Source: Bryopsis sp. KO-2023 | Lineage: Eukaryota > Chlorophyta > Ulvophyceae > Bryopsidales > Bryopsidaceae | Assembly (NCBI GenBank): GCA_030272585.1 | Contig: BSYQ01000016.1 | Location: 372,001 to 436,000, forward strand | Direction of reading: 5' to 3' | DNA length: 64,000 bases | Shown here: positions 30,305-43,341 of the stretch, one piece after another | How positions within the stretch are numbered: position 1 is the stretch's first letter | How the letters are laid out: each line of letters starts with the position of its first letter | The notes under the pieces: model-generated | The model's database searches: none | Seen by the model: the letters and a program-made list of their open reading frames with translations, nothing else | Told to the model about the DNA's origin: nothing | Program-made: the position numbers and the translations under genes

Positions 30305-32319
30305 GTGTAGGCTCCAAGGCGAAAACAGATTCCAAAAATAGATTCCAAGGCGAGAGTAGCCGGTATTGATTGATTCAAAGGAGGGCAATCGATGTGAAGC
30401 AAACATCAATTCCAAGTGCATCATCACCCTACCAAATCCTGGAGAGATTCTTTTTTGATTTTTGTGAGGGGGGAAATGGCATGTGGAGATACGTCACACA
30501 ATTTCTATTGAAAAAGTGTGACATTGATTAATTGGAGGGGGGGGAGATCAGAAATCCACTATATCGACAGATTGAGCATCGGTCGATGGGTTTTCTGTTG
30601 CTTCAAAAAGTTATATTCTTGGTCTGACATGGGGCTCGAGCTTTGAGGGTAGATAAAGACCTATAAAATTCATGTTTGATTAATTTATGGCGGAAATGGA
30701 GTTGAATTCGAGTTTTGTTTCTTAGTTTGAGATGTATAATCTCGCCGCCGGTAGATCAATTCATCAATTAGTCAAGTCGTTGAAAAAAAAAAAGAAAAAC
30801 AAACGAGGCAGGGTCTGTGTTAGCACTAGTTATGGATGTTGGAATTGGTAAAATGTCTGGAAATTTTGGTTGGAAAGAAAGTGTTTCGAATGGCTTATTT
30901 TTGAAAAAAAAATCGAAAAACCATTGCTGGAAGTGATTTTTTCTGTAACTCCTGCAAACAGTGATGGAACAAACACTTCGATTGAGAAACCCAGGTCTCC
31001 TTGTGCCTCAAAATATGGAGCAGCACAGAGCAGATGCAACCAAAGTTCACAGTGAGATCTTTTGTATATCGTGACTTTATTACACTGTGAATGGTGTAAA
31101 AAAGTCAATTTCAACAGTCACCCCCAAAGCAATCTTCTTGATGAGGAAAAAAAAATCCCAGCTCTCCATGTGTTTGGAATTTGCAGTTTTTCAAAACTGT
31201 GTGCTGGCTGGAAGAAAAGCAAGAAGAAAACAAGTTGGGGGGTCCACCACAGTCTGGAAAAATGAATTCACACATTTCCCCTTTCTTTTCTGTTCTGAAA
31301 AAACTCTGCTGGTGGGTGAGGGCAGCCTTCTGTGAAAACGAGGTGGAGAGCAGCTGCGGCGCACCTGCGTGAGTGTTTTTCATTGTGAAAGGTCACATAA
31401 TTCACACCTGCGCAGAAAAGACCCCCCAGCTTACAGCGCACACCCACAGCTCTCCTCACAAAGACATACACACAGCAGGAGGAACAAATCATTTTTCCGA
31501 AGGTGGTGTGTGTATATATCAACTTTCGAGAAACTCTGTGCACCAGTCGGCTACGAAAAACAGGTGCGTGGTTCTTCCGGCATCCTTTTGCCGACAGTCC
31601 TTTTTGTTTGGGGCTGGGGGTTGGTGCTGTGTATAGGACTTGTTTCTAGCGGTTGAGCGGTTGGGATATGCGTTCAAGCGAAGTGGCGCCGGATAACTGC
31701 GATATAGTGTTCTAGATCTTGCACAGAAGCGGAATCTTGCGCGACCCTCTTTTCAACTATTGCGGAACGTTTGGGTTATTCGACAGTCGATATGGGTGGT
31801 TTTTCTATTGAAGAGCTATCGTGTTTTGGAGGGGAGGTGGTCGGGGGCGATCAGTTTTCGGGCGTTCTTTGTTGGAAATTCTGGGGTGCGCGTGCCTTTC
31901 TTTTCGGAGCTGGTGTAACGAAACCCGAATCGATTGTGTGATGCATCACGTAATTCTTTGGACTTTTTCCGCATAAATGAAATTGAAAGGAGTTGGGAGG
32001 CCTTCCAAACTTTAATGGGTTCCTGCTAGCATTGGAATAGGCAGACAAACAAGAAAAAATAGAATTATCAAACAAATAACAGTTCATTTTCTTAGTTTTT
32101 AATTTTAATAATTTTATTTCTTTGGGGAAGGGGATTTAAAATTACTCGACTTAAATGTAGTCTTTTTCCTCCATGGGCTGACTCGTTTTCCTGTTCGTTT
32201 TTTTTGCAGGCGTTCGTTTTTTTAAAATTAATTTGCTTTCGCATCAAAGAAAGAAGGCCGCGCTTTTTTTTTGCTGAGTGCATATTAGTATATATCAATA
32301 TCTCTAAATCTATTAAGAA
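30305..32319 (+). other. 2 kb intergenic stretch
   Basis: AT-rich, with homopolymer runs. No coding region is supported; open frames near 31,100-31,650 overlap on both strands and lack sensible splice sites. Confidence 0.35.
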
Positions 32320-35300
32320 ATGGCAGAGTTTGTACAATATCAGCCTCAATGTTCGGACATAGATTTCAGCAATTTTAACCCAACAGATGCACTAAAGTAT
32401 GATCCGGAGGACTCGCAATATCTCGAGGTAAACAGAAAAATTGTATGGTATTGTTTTCTATTTTTAGATTTGATTTCAAGCATTTTGATGAACCAAACCT
32501 GCATTACTAATATTACAAATAGCTGTATGAACAGGACAAGGGCACTGCTCCCTTTATTGTGAATCAAACAAATGACCCGTTTCTTTATTTCTTGCATCAA
32601 AATTAAACAATTAGAAAACATATTATCCATGCACATCCAATAAATTTCGAAACACGCATCGGAAAGGAAACTGTTTTTATCAGCTTGAACAGGGTTAAAA
32701 TCGGTGTAAGAAATAATTTGAATGCAGCCACGCTGTCTTTGCTGTCAAATAGGATATCATGGAGGAAGGCGCTATACAAGGATTTGCTATAGCTGGAGTG
32801 TGCCTAGTGGTTGCACTGGTCCTCATTCTCATGGTAAATCAGCGATCGACTCTGGATTTTTTTTTTTGATTTCAATTTTTTTTTCTTGTTGACTAAAGTG
32901 TTTTTTTTTGAATTTTTTTGTAGAGTCTGTGTTTATGTTGCATTCGACACCATTGGCGACCTCAACCCGCTATTCATAGAATTGTCGAAGGACCTGGGTA
33001 AGCCATTCTCTTTCTTCCTTGAACCTTGAAGAAAAAACAAGCACATATTAAAAAACAAAATATTATTATGAAAACTTTTTTTCGATGGACTGGGATCGTA
33101 CTGTGGAATAACCAAATGGATCGATACTGGCACTGGTTTATGGTTAAATTAACACTTGATCGCAGACCATTATGTTTTTACTGATTCAACCCCACCCCCC
33201 TAAAACTGCAGTTTGGTTGAAACATAGGTGGAAGAGAGTTTTGTCGCTTTTCTTAATCAGCTGCATAGTGCTGTTCACCGTGGCTATAGCCATTATGAGT
33301 GCTTGGGGGATTCAACAAACGGTGGCGAATGTCGACGATGCTGTGGATGATTCCTTCAAGTTCATCGAACAAACAAAAATTGAGGTGATCAGACATGCAC
33401 AAATTTTTTTTTGGTCGTTTTTTTTTCTTTTTTTGGAATCAATTTGATCGCTGATCAATATCTTGAAACAAAAAAAAAATCAGGATCTGGTGGAAGAGCG
33501 GTTGAGAGAGATTTCTGCTGACACAAAAAAAGAAACATGTTCAAAGAGTTTTGTTCCTGATTTTTTTAAAGAGTGGAGTGTTATTTTTCACATCAACACC
33601 CCCTCTTCCCCCCCCCCCAAAAAAAAAAAATGAAAAAATGAAAAAATGAAAAATTTCAAGTAGTTTAGATTAAAAAGAACAAAAGAGATATAACAGTAAA
33701 ATAGTGAACCAAACATAAAACAAAAAAGGAATATATGAGTAGGTGTGCCAAACAGTAAAATTGAGCCAGTGTTTGGTTTCTGTGCTGGGGAAAATAGGTG
33801 GATTCGATCCTGGGAAAGGCAAGAACTGCTATTGAAGTGGGTAACGAAATTGTGGTGGCGATCGAAGAAGTGAACAAGGATTTGGACAGGGACACTGTGT
33901 TGAACAACCCCAGTGTGAGCAACGTCGTGGATCTGGAAGGCACCAAACAGGCATTGAAAGAAGCCACAATCGAAGGAAAAAAAGCCTTGGACACCGCTGA
34001 TGAGGAAATCTCACAGGTAGAAAAAAACAAAAAAAAGAAAAACCCACCACCACCAGCAGAAATTTTCTTTCTCTTGAAATTTTAATTTTTTGTAGGATGT
34101 GTGTGTTTTTTTCGTTCCGAAAATAAATTGTGGTGAGGTCAGGAGCCTAAAGCAGTTTGTGGGCGTATTACTGATTGCTGATGTTCAAAATGGCAAAGGA
34201 TATTTTAACAGAAAGTGTGACCTTGAGACGTATTGTTGTCTCCTCCTTAGAATCTGAACGAAGTGCAAGAGGCTTTGGTGGATGCTTTGACTTTCGAGGA
34301 CGATGGTGAAAGCGCCAGCCAGGCAGTCACCATCCTGGTCATTTGCTGCTTTTCCGTTTTCATTTTCATCTCCATGGTGCTGGGATGCTGCTCAGTGTTT
34401 GGCAGAAATGCGAAATTGACCGCATGCTGGGTGATTTTTATGTGGATGATGCTTGTTGTAGCCTTTGCCCTCGGAGTTGGTAAGCTTTCCCAAAAAAGGA
34501 AAAAAAACACGGAAAAAAAATATATATAATTTTTTGAAACTTGACTGTTGATAAGATCTCGACTGTGACACCACCTGTCGAATTCAATCATTACGAAGGA
34601 TGCAGGCTGGCCAACCAGCAACTCTTAAACACAAATATCTGATCGCCAGTCAAATCCTGGCATACCTTTTTGAAGACTCAGCATCGATAAAGTGCTTTCC
34701 GTTAATCGCTTTCTTTTTTTTTTCCGGCGATCTGCAGGGATTTTGAACACCGTTCGTGAATTGTCGGAGGACAGCTGCTTGTTCATCAACGATTTCGGAG
34801 TCCGAAAAGTTAAGCAGGAGGTGACGTCCATTGACAACGATCGAATCGAGCGGCTGTTGAGGTTTTATTTCCAGGCTCCAGGGGAAAGCAACCTCACGGT
34901 GGCCGAAGTGGAAAATCTGTGGGATTTGCCTCTCACCACCGTGAACGGATTTTTGGACGACATTGATGAGCAGCTCTTCGATGAAAACGGTATGGCTTAT
35001 TTTCAAGGAGATCAAGAATATGATTGTTAGAAAGAAAAAGGAAAATTTAACACGGAGGGGAATCCACTTTTGGTTTTGTATTCTTTTTTGCAGAAATAAA
35101 CCATGAGGTGACTCAGAAATTGATCTTGCCAAGAAAAAAAGGGGGGGGGGAACCTGGTGCCTAACCCTCCAGAAAACTTAATTGCTGAGGAAAATGCTGG
35201 TAGCAGTCCCTATCCATACAACAGTGCATCGTTTCTTTTATTGGGAGAGTGAAAAATATGTGTTGTTTTTCAATGGTTTTGGTTTTGTGTGGGGGGGGCT

Positions 35301-36230
35301 TGTTTTTATAGGACAAGCCAAACCTATCGTCAGGTTGACTTCGCTCGAAACCCAAGCTTCGCTGGTGAATGCAAGGGGGCTGTTTCCTGCTGTTCGATCG
35401 AGCATCAACGACGTCCAAGAGCTCATCACTGGGGACACCATTCAAATCATTCACAAAGATATGAAAGACCTGCTCTGTTGCACTCAATACGATGCCGTCG
35501 ATGTGGTGTTCTGGGCATGGGTGACTTCCTCCATCGCTGGATTCATCTTAGCTTGCTTGGTCACTTGGCAGGTAGCAACACACAAAATGATATGCCATAC
35601 AAATCATGCAGAAAATTTCACACTACAGAGGGAAGTGGCTGCGTACCTTGATCTTCCCACGCTGTTTTTTTCTTGCGCTGTTTTTTTGGAGTCCTCAGAA
35701 GATGTATGGATGAGTGGAAAGCTCTCACTTTTTCTTCCTGTTAGTTCTTGGTTTCTCGAGTGCTTAAGAAAAAAAAGTGATGCAGAATTCAAGGCACTAA
35801 ACGAGAAATCAAACAACTTGCATGGATGTGGTGAAATCCTGAACTGGAAATTGAACGTGCATGATGTAATGCTGCCTCCGCATAGTTCCATTTGCCGAAA
35901 TTATGTATTTTCCTTGAAAAATACTGAAAAAGATAAAAATATTACGACACAAAAAGACTAAATGTTCACTGTAGATGCTTACTAATTATCTTTTGGGTTT
36001 CTTCTTGTGATATACTTCAGGTAATGACTTCGGTGAAGTTCAGCGAGGCGGATGCTAGCAGAAAATACCATCCTGGGCCGCCAGCTCAACAAATACAATT
36101 GCCTTCACGATATGCCGAGACACCTGTTGCAATTGGCAAGCCGATCCAATCACCCCCTCAGCCGTCTGCCTACATGCAACAGAGCAGCGCAACTGTAACA
36201 TATCCCACGGTGCATTTCCCAGAGGTGTAA
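32320..36230 (+). CDS. Tweety-like multi-span membrane protein, nine exons
   Basis: Exons 32320-32427, 32753-32833, 32924-32997, 33228-33384, 33798-34016, 34251-34479, 34738-34989, 35312-35571 and 36021-36230 keep frame and give about 529 residues. TM segments: AIAGVCLVVALVLILM, LSLFLISCIVLFTVAIAIM, a pair around ILVICCFSVFIFISMVLGCC and CWVIFMWMMLVVAFALGV, and WAWVTSSIAGFILACLV near the end. Between TM2 and TM3 is a long helical loop of about 120 residues; between TM4 and TM5 is a large loop with Cys. The C-terminal tail is Pro/Gln-rich. This layout and length match, from memory, an uncharacterised land-plant membrane family (Arabidopsis AT2G12400-like) related to tweety/prominin-type proteins. 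The exact role is unknown. A possible extra exon near 33,481 was not used because the frame joins without it. Confidence 0.75.
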
Positions 36231-36825
36231 GCCAGAGTCACACTTTTTCCTCCCTCCTTTTTTGCATGTGGGCTTTTGGCTCTCTGTCGAAAAAAAGCCA
36301 CTCTCACACAAAAAAGTGTGAGCATGTATATATAATATATATAGAACTTCATTCGGGGTATTGTTCATCTTTTCGATCAAGGAGAAAGAGAATCAAGGCT
36401 GGTTATTTCGGGTGGGGGGTTGGGTTTTCCCGAGGGGAAAGCCAGTTTGTTTTAGGTGGCGGTTTTCCAACACCGCTGTGATTTTTTGTGGTTGATCGTT
36501 TTTTTAACACGCATACAGTAGATAAGTTTCGAAAGGAGGGCTGACATTCGTTTCAGTGTGTGGAGTGCAAGAAGAAAGAAAATGGGGAAAGGGGAGGGAA
36601 GGGTTAATTTTGTTGATATATCGTGTCGTGATCTTTGCTGAATGTTTGGAAAAAGAAAGAAAAATACTCTTGATAATGCAAAAAAAAAAGAAAAGAATTG
36701 AACTAGGGAGAGGAAAAAGCAGTTTCCCCAGTAGTTACTATGTATGAGTTTTTTGGTTCCTGGACAGATTTTAAAATTGTGTTAAAAACATGTGCACTTG
36801 ACTGATTGTAACTTCGCAGTGGGTT
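36231..36825 (+). other. Gap between converging genes
   Basis: G/T-rich 3' flank of the tweety-like gene. No gene seen. Confidence 0.35.
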
Positions 36826-39800
36826 TTATCGTTGGGATTCGACACCGCTTGTCAGTATGATGTAAAAAACACCACCACTGATTTCCGCTTGCAGTAGCAA
36901 GACAAATTCTACAAATTCACTAATGTTTTTGCTCGTGAAGGAAACATGATTTGTAGAAGTATTCTGAGAAGTATGCCATGTCTGCTGATCCGTAGAGTTC
37001 AAGGTCGGATCAGGTAGATCCAATGTGAGCAAAGCTTTTGTGGACAAAGCTTTTTTCCACATTTCTAGCACTTCCTTTTTAGTGAAAAACTGACCACAAC
37101 GTTACCACTGGATTCTACCGTCACTGAGGTCCTTTGACAAAAATCACAATTTTTCCTGTGGACCTGTATCCTTTTTCTCAGAATCTTCTAGCCAAGAACT
37201 AATTTGGACTTGCAACAAAGAAATCAGTGCTGTTGGGGTGAAGCGAGGGATGGGGTATTGCTCTTGGAGGAAGATCGGGCATATTTTGTACATGGCCAAT
37301 ACATATACATATTTTGGGCTTCTGTTGCTCTGATGGAGAGGTTCACCAACCTCAGTGTCATTGAAAGAGGTTGCGTTTATTGTTGTTTTTTTTCTGTGTA
37401 GGTGAGTAATGGTCCCAAGGAACGAGAATTTCTTTCTTTCCACAGTCTTGACCACCAATTTAAAAGGGAGCCACAGAATGTCAGTTATGTCCTCCTCAGT
37501 GCTTTGGATTTTAAAAGTGCTGATTAATGCAGCAAGAGAATTTAACCAATGAGAAAGGGCAGAGTCGGAATTCCTGTGGGTGAAGTGAATACAATGGATA
37601 CTGTAAATTTTGTTCTCATTTCCTACGGATACAATGAAGGTTTTCAAGTATACATTTAGGAAACAGAGAGTCTTCACACAGGCAGTTTGAGGAAAAATAA
37701 ATATGCTCTGATGTGGTGATTCATCATAATTCGTATTCCCCCCTTCATAACAGCAACCAATACAAGTATCCACTGATCCTCACCACCTTTCTTCCGGAAC
37801 TGACCACCAGTTGGAATTGCCCATCAAACCAATCCAGCCATTTCACGTTACATCCGTCACAAAAAGGAGCTAATTCTCGAAGTCGATATTGTCTACAGTA
37901 CATTTGCTGAAAAAAACCATCCTCGCCCTATTGAATCGCTTCATGCCACCACCCACTGCCCTTCAAAAATTCTTCATGGAATAAACGTCTCTGTTACTTT
38001 ATGATCCCACCTAGGAATCATACAGTATTGTAAATGCTGCATGAAATCCATTAATCCACTTGCAGGGAAACACACTGTCATGTCTGGGGTCTATCATAAA
38101 TTTACAGAAACATTCCAAGCATGCAGGAACAGGCAAGATCATGAATTCAGCCCCCCCACCCACCCGACCAGAAATAGGGAACCCTTAAAAAAAAATAAAA
38201 AATGAAAGAGCAGCTGATCCCTTGAAAGAATGGTCTGATAAAAATCAATATCTGGTGATTGTCATTTTCCTGACCAACTTCTGGAGAACTCACCTGACAG
38301 TAAGCATTGGCTTCTATTTAATAATACTCCCAAATCGTCGAGCACAGAGGCGCCTTCTCTCATTCTTTCACCGTTATTAACAATAATTAAAAATTTTCAT
38401 TCTTTCACCGATATTTGCAATGATTAAGAATTATCAATCTTTTGCTGCATTCTACCTCTACAAATAATACCAAAATATGAAAAAATGTTTTCTTCAATTT
38501 AAAAAAACAAATAAGAGTACGTTTCAAGGGGTCAGCGTTGCACTCACCAGAACGTATGAGTTCACCACTCCAGCCAGACCCATTTCATTGTCCTGGCTCT
38601 TGAAAGCCACTTTTTTTTTTATATATATACTCTTCCCTTTTGGAAAAACATCATATACCACCACTCCAAAATATTTTCCATCACACACACAACTTTTTTT
38701 CTCTCTCTTTCCTTTCCTTCCCATTCTTTTTCTTCAATTTTTTTTGGTCTCCAACTTTTTCGTCTTTTTCTTTTTTAAATCGCTCCCTTTGGCTGGCATC
38801 CATATCTCCAACCCGAAAATTTCACACTCACAAAAAAATGGATCTAGGATTGAGCCGCCTTCCACCAAAAAAAGAAAACTGGCGCTAATCCTTTCTTAAC
38901 CTTTCATCCTTTTTTTTGTTTGTGTGTGGATGCACGCACAGCCATGTTTCGAGGGTAACACCATTTCAGATCATAGCAATTTTTCTTTTTTTTTTACTCC
39001 TCTTTGATTATCTTTTTTGAAAGAGAAAAAAAATGAACTCCGAACTTTTTCTCCCCTCCCCCTTTTCCTATCCAATCCACATGGAAAACACTCGAGACCT
39101 CTCGAAAAGCATGCCAAAACTACCAAGAAAAAACCCACAGAAAAACATATCCACCCTGCGAGCAAAAACAGCGACCTACTAATCGCCGCATCTGCATTAA
39201 AATATTTAATCAAGACCAGAAAAAAAGGCACAAAAAAAAGAACCAAAAACAAGCAGCTTTTTCTGAGACTGGGCCCCATGTAAAAAACCATCTTAAGGGG
39301 TCGGACATTCGGAACAATTCTTCTCAAAAGAAAAAGAAAAAAACAAATCGCATCTGGGTCTGGTAAAAACTTACCCTCACACTTTCCTCGCCTAAATTCT
39401 CACACTTCCCCCCCCCAACGAAAAAAAAACTCGCCGATGTGTGCCCACTCTCTTTTTTCTTTTATGTTTCTTGTCAAATTAAGCCGCTTTCCTTTCTCTT
39501 TCTTTTTTTTGTTTAAAAGACTAGCAACATTAAAAATTGTGCCGGTACTCCTCATCGACCTTCGCCACTGTGCATCCCCCCCCCCTCTCTTCTTGCACTA
39601 CCACCAACACCACCAAAAATATCAGTTTCTCCGATTCTACATATAGAGACGACCAAACACAGGAGTCCCTTATGAATTAGAGGCTCTACCATCCATTCCG
39701 CCCGAAAATCTTCGGTCGAAAAAAAATCCTTACCCACACATATGCATGCATCCATTCTACATGCACATGCAAAATCCCTCCCCGTCAAATCCCGCGTCTA

Positions 39801-42800
39801 AATTTAGCACAGAGGCTGGCCCCCCAAAAAAAGTCACACACACACACATTATTATGTCTCCCAGGATTTTTTTTTTCTTCTTTGTTTTTTTTTCGACTAT
39901 CATCTTCTGCCCTTGTTCTCCAATAAGGGGGCCACGCCAAATTCTTTCCACCACTCCTATAGGCTCACCTAATCTGGCAAAACTTTGGACACGAGCCCTT
40001 TTCCCCCCAGACCCCCAGGGCAAAACATACCACCACATCAGGACACCTCCAGAATTCCACCTCGAAAAAATCACCACTCCAGCCATAGATTTTGGTTTTT
40101 CACCACCATTCTTTCGCCCCCTCTCTTTCAAGCACATGGCTTTCCGAAAAACCACACAGCATCGGAGCATTTTCCTTCTTTTCTTCCAACCCCCCCTTTA
40201 AAAAATCCCTGGATTTTTCCAAAAAGAAAGGTAAGGCTCCCCCTGAATGCACTGCTACGTTTTGATTCCATCGAAGATATTTGACCACCACTCCCTGGGG
40301 CAGTGTCCAGAGTTGCTACCAGCACTCGCACCCAATCAAGGACTAGAAATCCTGAACTGATATTCCATTCTTAAAGGAGGGGAAAGCACAAACACGCACA
40401 CGCAATATACCCTTGTATATGGGGCGACATGTTTCTCCTCCACCCAACTTCTTTTGTTTTGACACTTTCTTAAAAATGCGAAAAAAAAGGGGGGCCATAT
40501 CAGGAAAGGAGGGGTGGAGGGGAGAAATGACGTGTGGAACTGCGAAGGGATTTTTTTGCCTCCACTCGGCCTATTAGCCCTTTCCTTTTTTTCTTTTTTT
40601 TCACACAATCAAACCTCCGCATTCCTGGCAATACTCCCTCCCCACCGCGCTCCGCGTTCCCCTAAACTGACTCCACCACATTATATTTATGGTTAAAAGA
40701 AAAAAAAAAAAACACGGCTACCTTTCCTTTCCCCCTCCTCGTTTCTCTCTTTCAACTCGAAAATTTGGATACTCTCCTTTCGCTCCATAATTCCGTCGGG
40801 GTTCCGAAGGGGAAGAAAGAAAGAAAGATACTGTTTTCTTTTCTTTACTTCACTTATCCCCCCAAAAAATATCTCTCTCCTTCACCTCTTTTTTTTTCCT
40901 TTGTGACAGTCCTCTTCCTCCCCCCCAAAAAAAAAACCAAAAAAAAATCCATGTATTGGTCCTCGCCCCCTTTTTTCCTTCTCGTTATGGAAGCCTTTCA
41001 TGTTTGTTTTCACCCCTTCCAACTTTTCTTTACCCCCCTTCTCCTCGATCCAGCATCGTTTTACCACCCACATCTTTCGTTTCTTTTCCTTTGAATTTAG
41101 AGCAAAAAAAAAGTCAAACAAACAGTTCCTCCCTCAACCTTCTCCAATTCTCATTCCTGCGATTCTCATTCAAAAATGATGTAGAAAAAAAAATACCGGA
41201 ACATACTGTCGAGAAGAAAAAAAAGAGCAGACTTCCTGGAGTGAAAATTTGGATGCTTCTTTTTCTCCCAATTTTCTCCCCCCCCCCCCCCCCTCTTCTT
41301 CCATTCCTTTCATTGAAATTGACGGAGGGATGAGGTTTTGCCTCCATATCCAAACTCATATTTCTTGCCTCCACTAAAAAGTACCCCTCCTCATCCCCCC
41401 TCTTCCATCAATTCCTGCCCCATTTCTTTAAGCAACCAAAAATAAATAAAAAAGGTCCAGAAAAAAAAACAACAACAGCCCAAATCTCTCTTTACCAAAA
41501 ATGAATCAAACTAGATCCTCCAATACCCTCACTTCAACTTAGGGTGGATTTCCAAAGGCACAAGAAAAACCATTTTCTTCTCTCCCTTCCTCTTTTCTTT
41601 TTTTTTAAATAAAGACATGATAAGAGTGTTTAGGAACCATTCCACCCTCCACATGAAATTCTTTCTTTCTTTTTTTTTTTAGGGGAGGGCTCCTCTAATA
41701 CATATAGATATCCTTCTTTGAAGAACTCCACAACGGAAGCTATTTTCTTTTTCCCTTTTCCGAAAAACATACCACCACTTTGTGCAAAACTCCTTCCCAG
41801 CTTTTTATGGTGAACTCACCCTTCTGTTTAGCCCCCCTACCCCCAAAGGAGGCCACACTTTTTTTTGCCTGTTCACCACCAAGGAGGATTCTTTCAATCC
41901 CCAAAATTGAGCAAAACAGTGTGACATCCATTCTCCTTTTTTTTTCTGTGCAGCAGAAAATAATCAACCTCATTCGATTGAACCGCTTGAGAGGAGGTTT
42001 AATTAATTTCTTGCTTATCGAGGCACAGAAATTCTTCGGCTCCAGACTAGCCCCTACAAATCACAGCATAGTTACACTTCAGCAATTATTTCCACCTGTC
42101 CAAAAAAACACACGATCCGCACAGCACCAGAAGAAAAAACAATGGGGGATGTCTGGCAAAGAGAAAGAGAATTAACACTTCATATTGACTTTTTGAAGGG
42201 GAAAATTGATAGAAAAACAGGACACGGCACTGAATAGTCCCAGATCATCCTCACCTCGAGGATTTTCGCTAGCGAAGAACTGGTGGGGGTGGGGGAATCC
42301 AATAAAGGTCGACCTGCCGTACTCAACCGACCACTGCAGCGTCGAAACCCCTGCCTACACGAAACAATCCGCACCACAAAGCACAGCAGCTTCAAATGCA
42401 ACATCAGTTGGTTATATTCAGTTTCTTTCCTACAAATATGAGTGAAGGAATGTGACGCCTCTGTGCTCGACTTGGCTTCTTCTTGGGATCATCCTGAAAC
42501 TCAAAACACAGAGAGAGAGGGAACGTGAGCTCGATGAGGGATCCACGCAAGAAGGCGAAGTGTTTTCATCACGACGACGCCTCCAAAGAACCGCCGCACC
42601 AGGACCCCAAGGGACGGAAAAACGATCGGACGATCCGCTTCCACTGATTCCAGGTCCAGGAGGGCTTTTTCTTTCCCCCTCTATCCAACTGAACAGGCTA
42701 TTTCCATCATGTCCGTCGCGCTCGCGATAACCACGTGTGCGAAGCTTTCCCTTCAAAAACGACGTTTTTCGCCCAGATCCAGCAACCCCAATGAAGAAAC

Positions 42801-42850
42801 CAGGCGTGAAGTGAATGAGAGGACTTTCATCACGTGAACCTCAAGCCAGA
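36826..42850 (-). CDS. Unrecognised multi-exon gene, partly resolved
   Basis: Several exons with good splice sites lie on the - strand. 42255-42354 (phase 0 in, 1 out) codes AGVSTLQWSVEYGRS and more between a TGTAG acceptor and a GTGAGG donor. 40259-40342 codes LDWVRVLVATLDTAPGS. A short exon ends at 38548 (SQDNEMGLAGVVNSYVL before GTGAGT). 37784-37906 is exact, phase 0 at both ends (QMYCRQYRLRELAPF, CDGCNVKWLDWFDG). An open block at about 37,144-37,690 includes STEEDITDILWLPFKLVV. A final block, 36826 to about 37085, ends GVFYIILTSGVESQR-stop. Upstream, 42,430-42,820 may hold 5' exons. I do not recognise the protein and cannot give the full chain; these could also be two genes. Plus-strand frames here are complements. 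Confidence 0.45.
38640..41960. other. Strongly G-poor, C/A/T-rich strand-asymmetric DNA
   Basis: On the + strand G is scarce while C, T and A runs alternate (C runs near 39,580, 40,920 and 41,280). It coincides with the inferred introns of the - strand gene, so the skew probably reflects transcription direction rather than a repeat family. Confidence 0.5.
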
Positions 42851-43341
42851 CAAAACAGTTGGAAATCTTTCTTAAAAAAAAAAAAAAAGAGGAGAAAAAA
42901 CAGGTTTTTCACTCAAGGGCCAACAGTGACAACTCGAAACAGGTTTTTCAGGTAGTTTCACTCTAGTTTTTAGGTGGTTTTCATATCAAAATGTGAGTCG
43001 TCGGTGCTTTTTCGGTTACAGGAGGTGGCGTTACAGCGATATGAAGTTTTTTTTGGGGGGGGGTCACTCCAGTGTGGTGAGTTTGCATTCCTCGTGTGTT
43101 CCTCTGCGTCCACCCACAGACTGCTAGAGAATACAAATGTGGATATGAAATACAAACAAGAGTCCAGGAAAGAATCCTACAATATAATTTCAGTCTCAGT
43201 TTCAGTTCCCTCTGAGTCCTGGATCAACCGAACCGCTGCCCACTGTAGTGGGCGGGTTAGCTAACTCCCAGCTCAGCCAGCTGTCCAAATCACAACGCCA
43301 GAAGGGTTTGTGAGGATCTTGAGTGACAATTGGACGACTTC

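Noticed and set aside
33481-33560. Extra exon (DLVEERLREISADTK) in the tweety-like gene
   Set aside because: No good donor follows it, and flanking exons already join in phase 0 without it.
41953-42410. Plus-strand exon chain (QKIINLIRLNRLRGG and following)
   Set aside because: The - strand reading has exact donor and acceptor sites and phase; the + reading lacks a consistent chain.
42430-42820. P-loop-like GVAGSGRKTS stretch on the - strand, considered as a kinase
   Set aside because: The match to a Walker A motif is imperfect and no other nucleotide-kinase motif follows; it may be a 5' exon of the unresolved gene but not a recognisable kinase.
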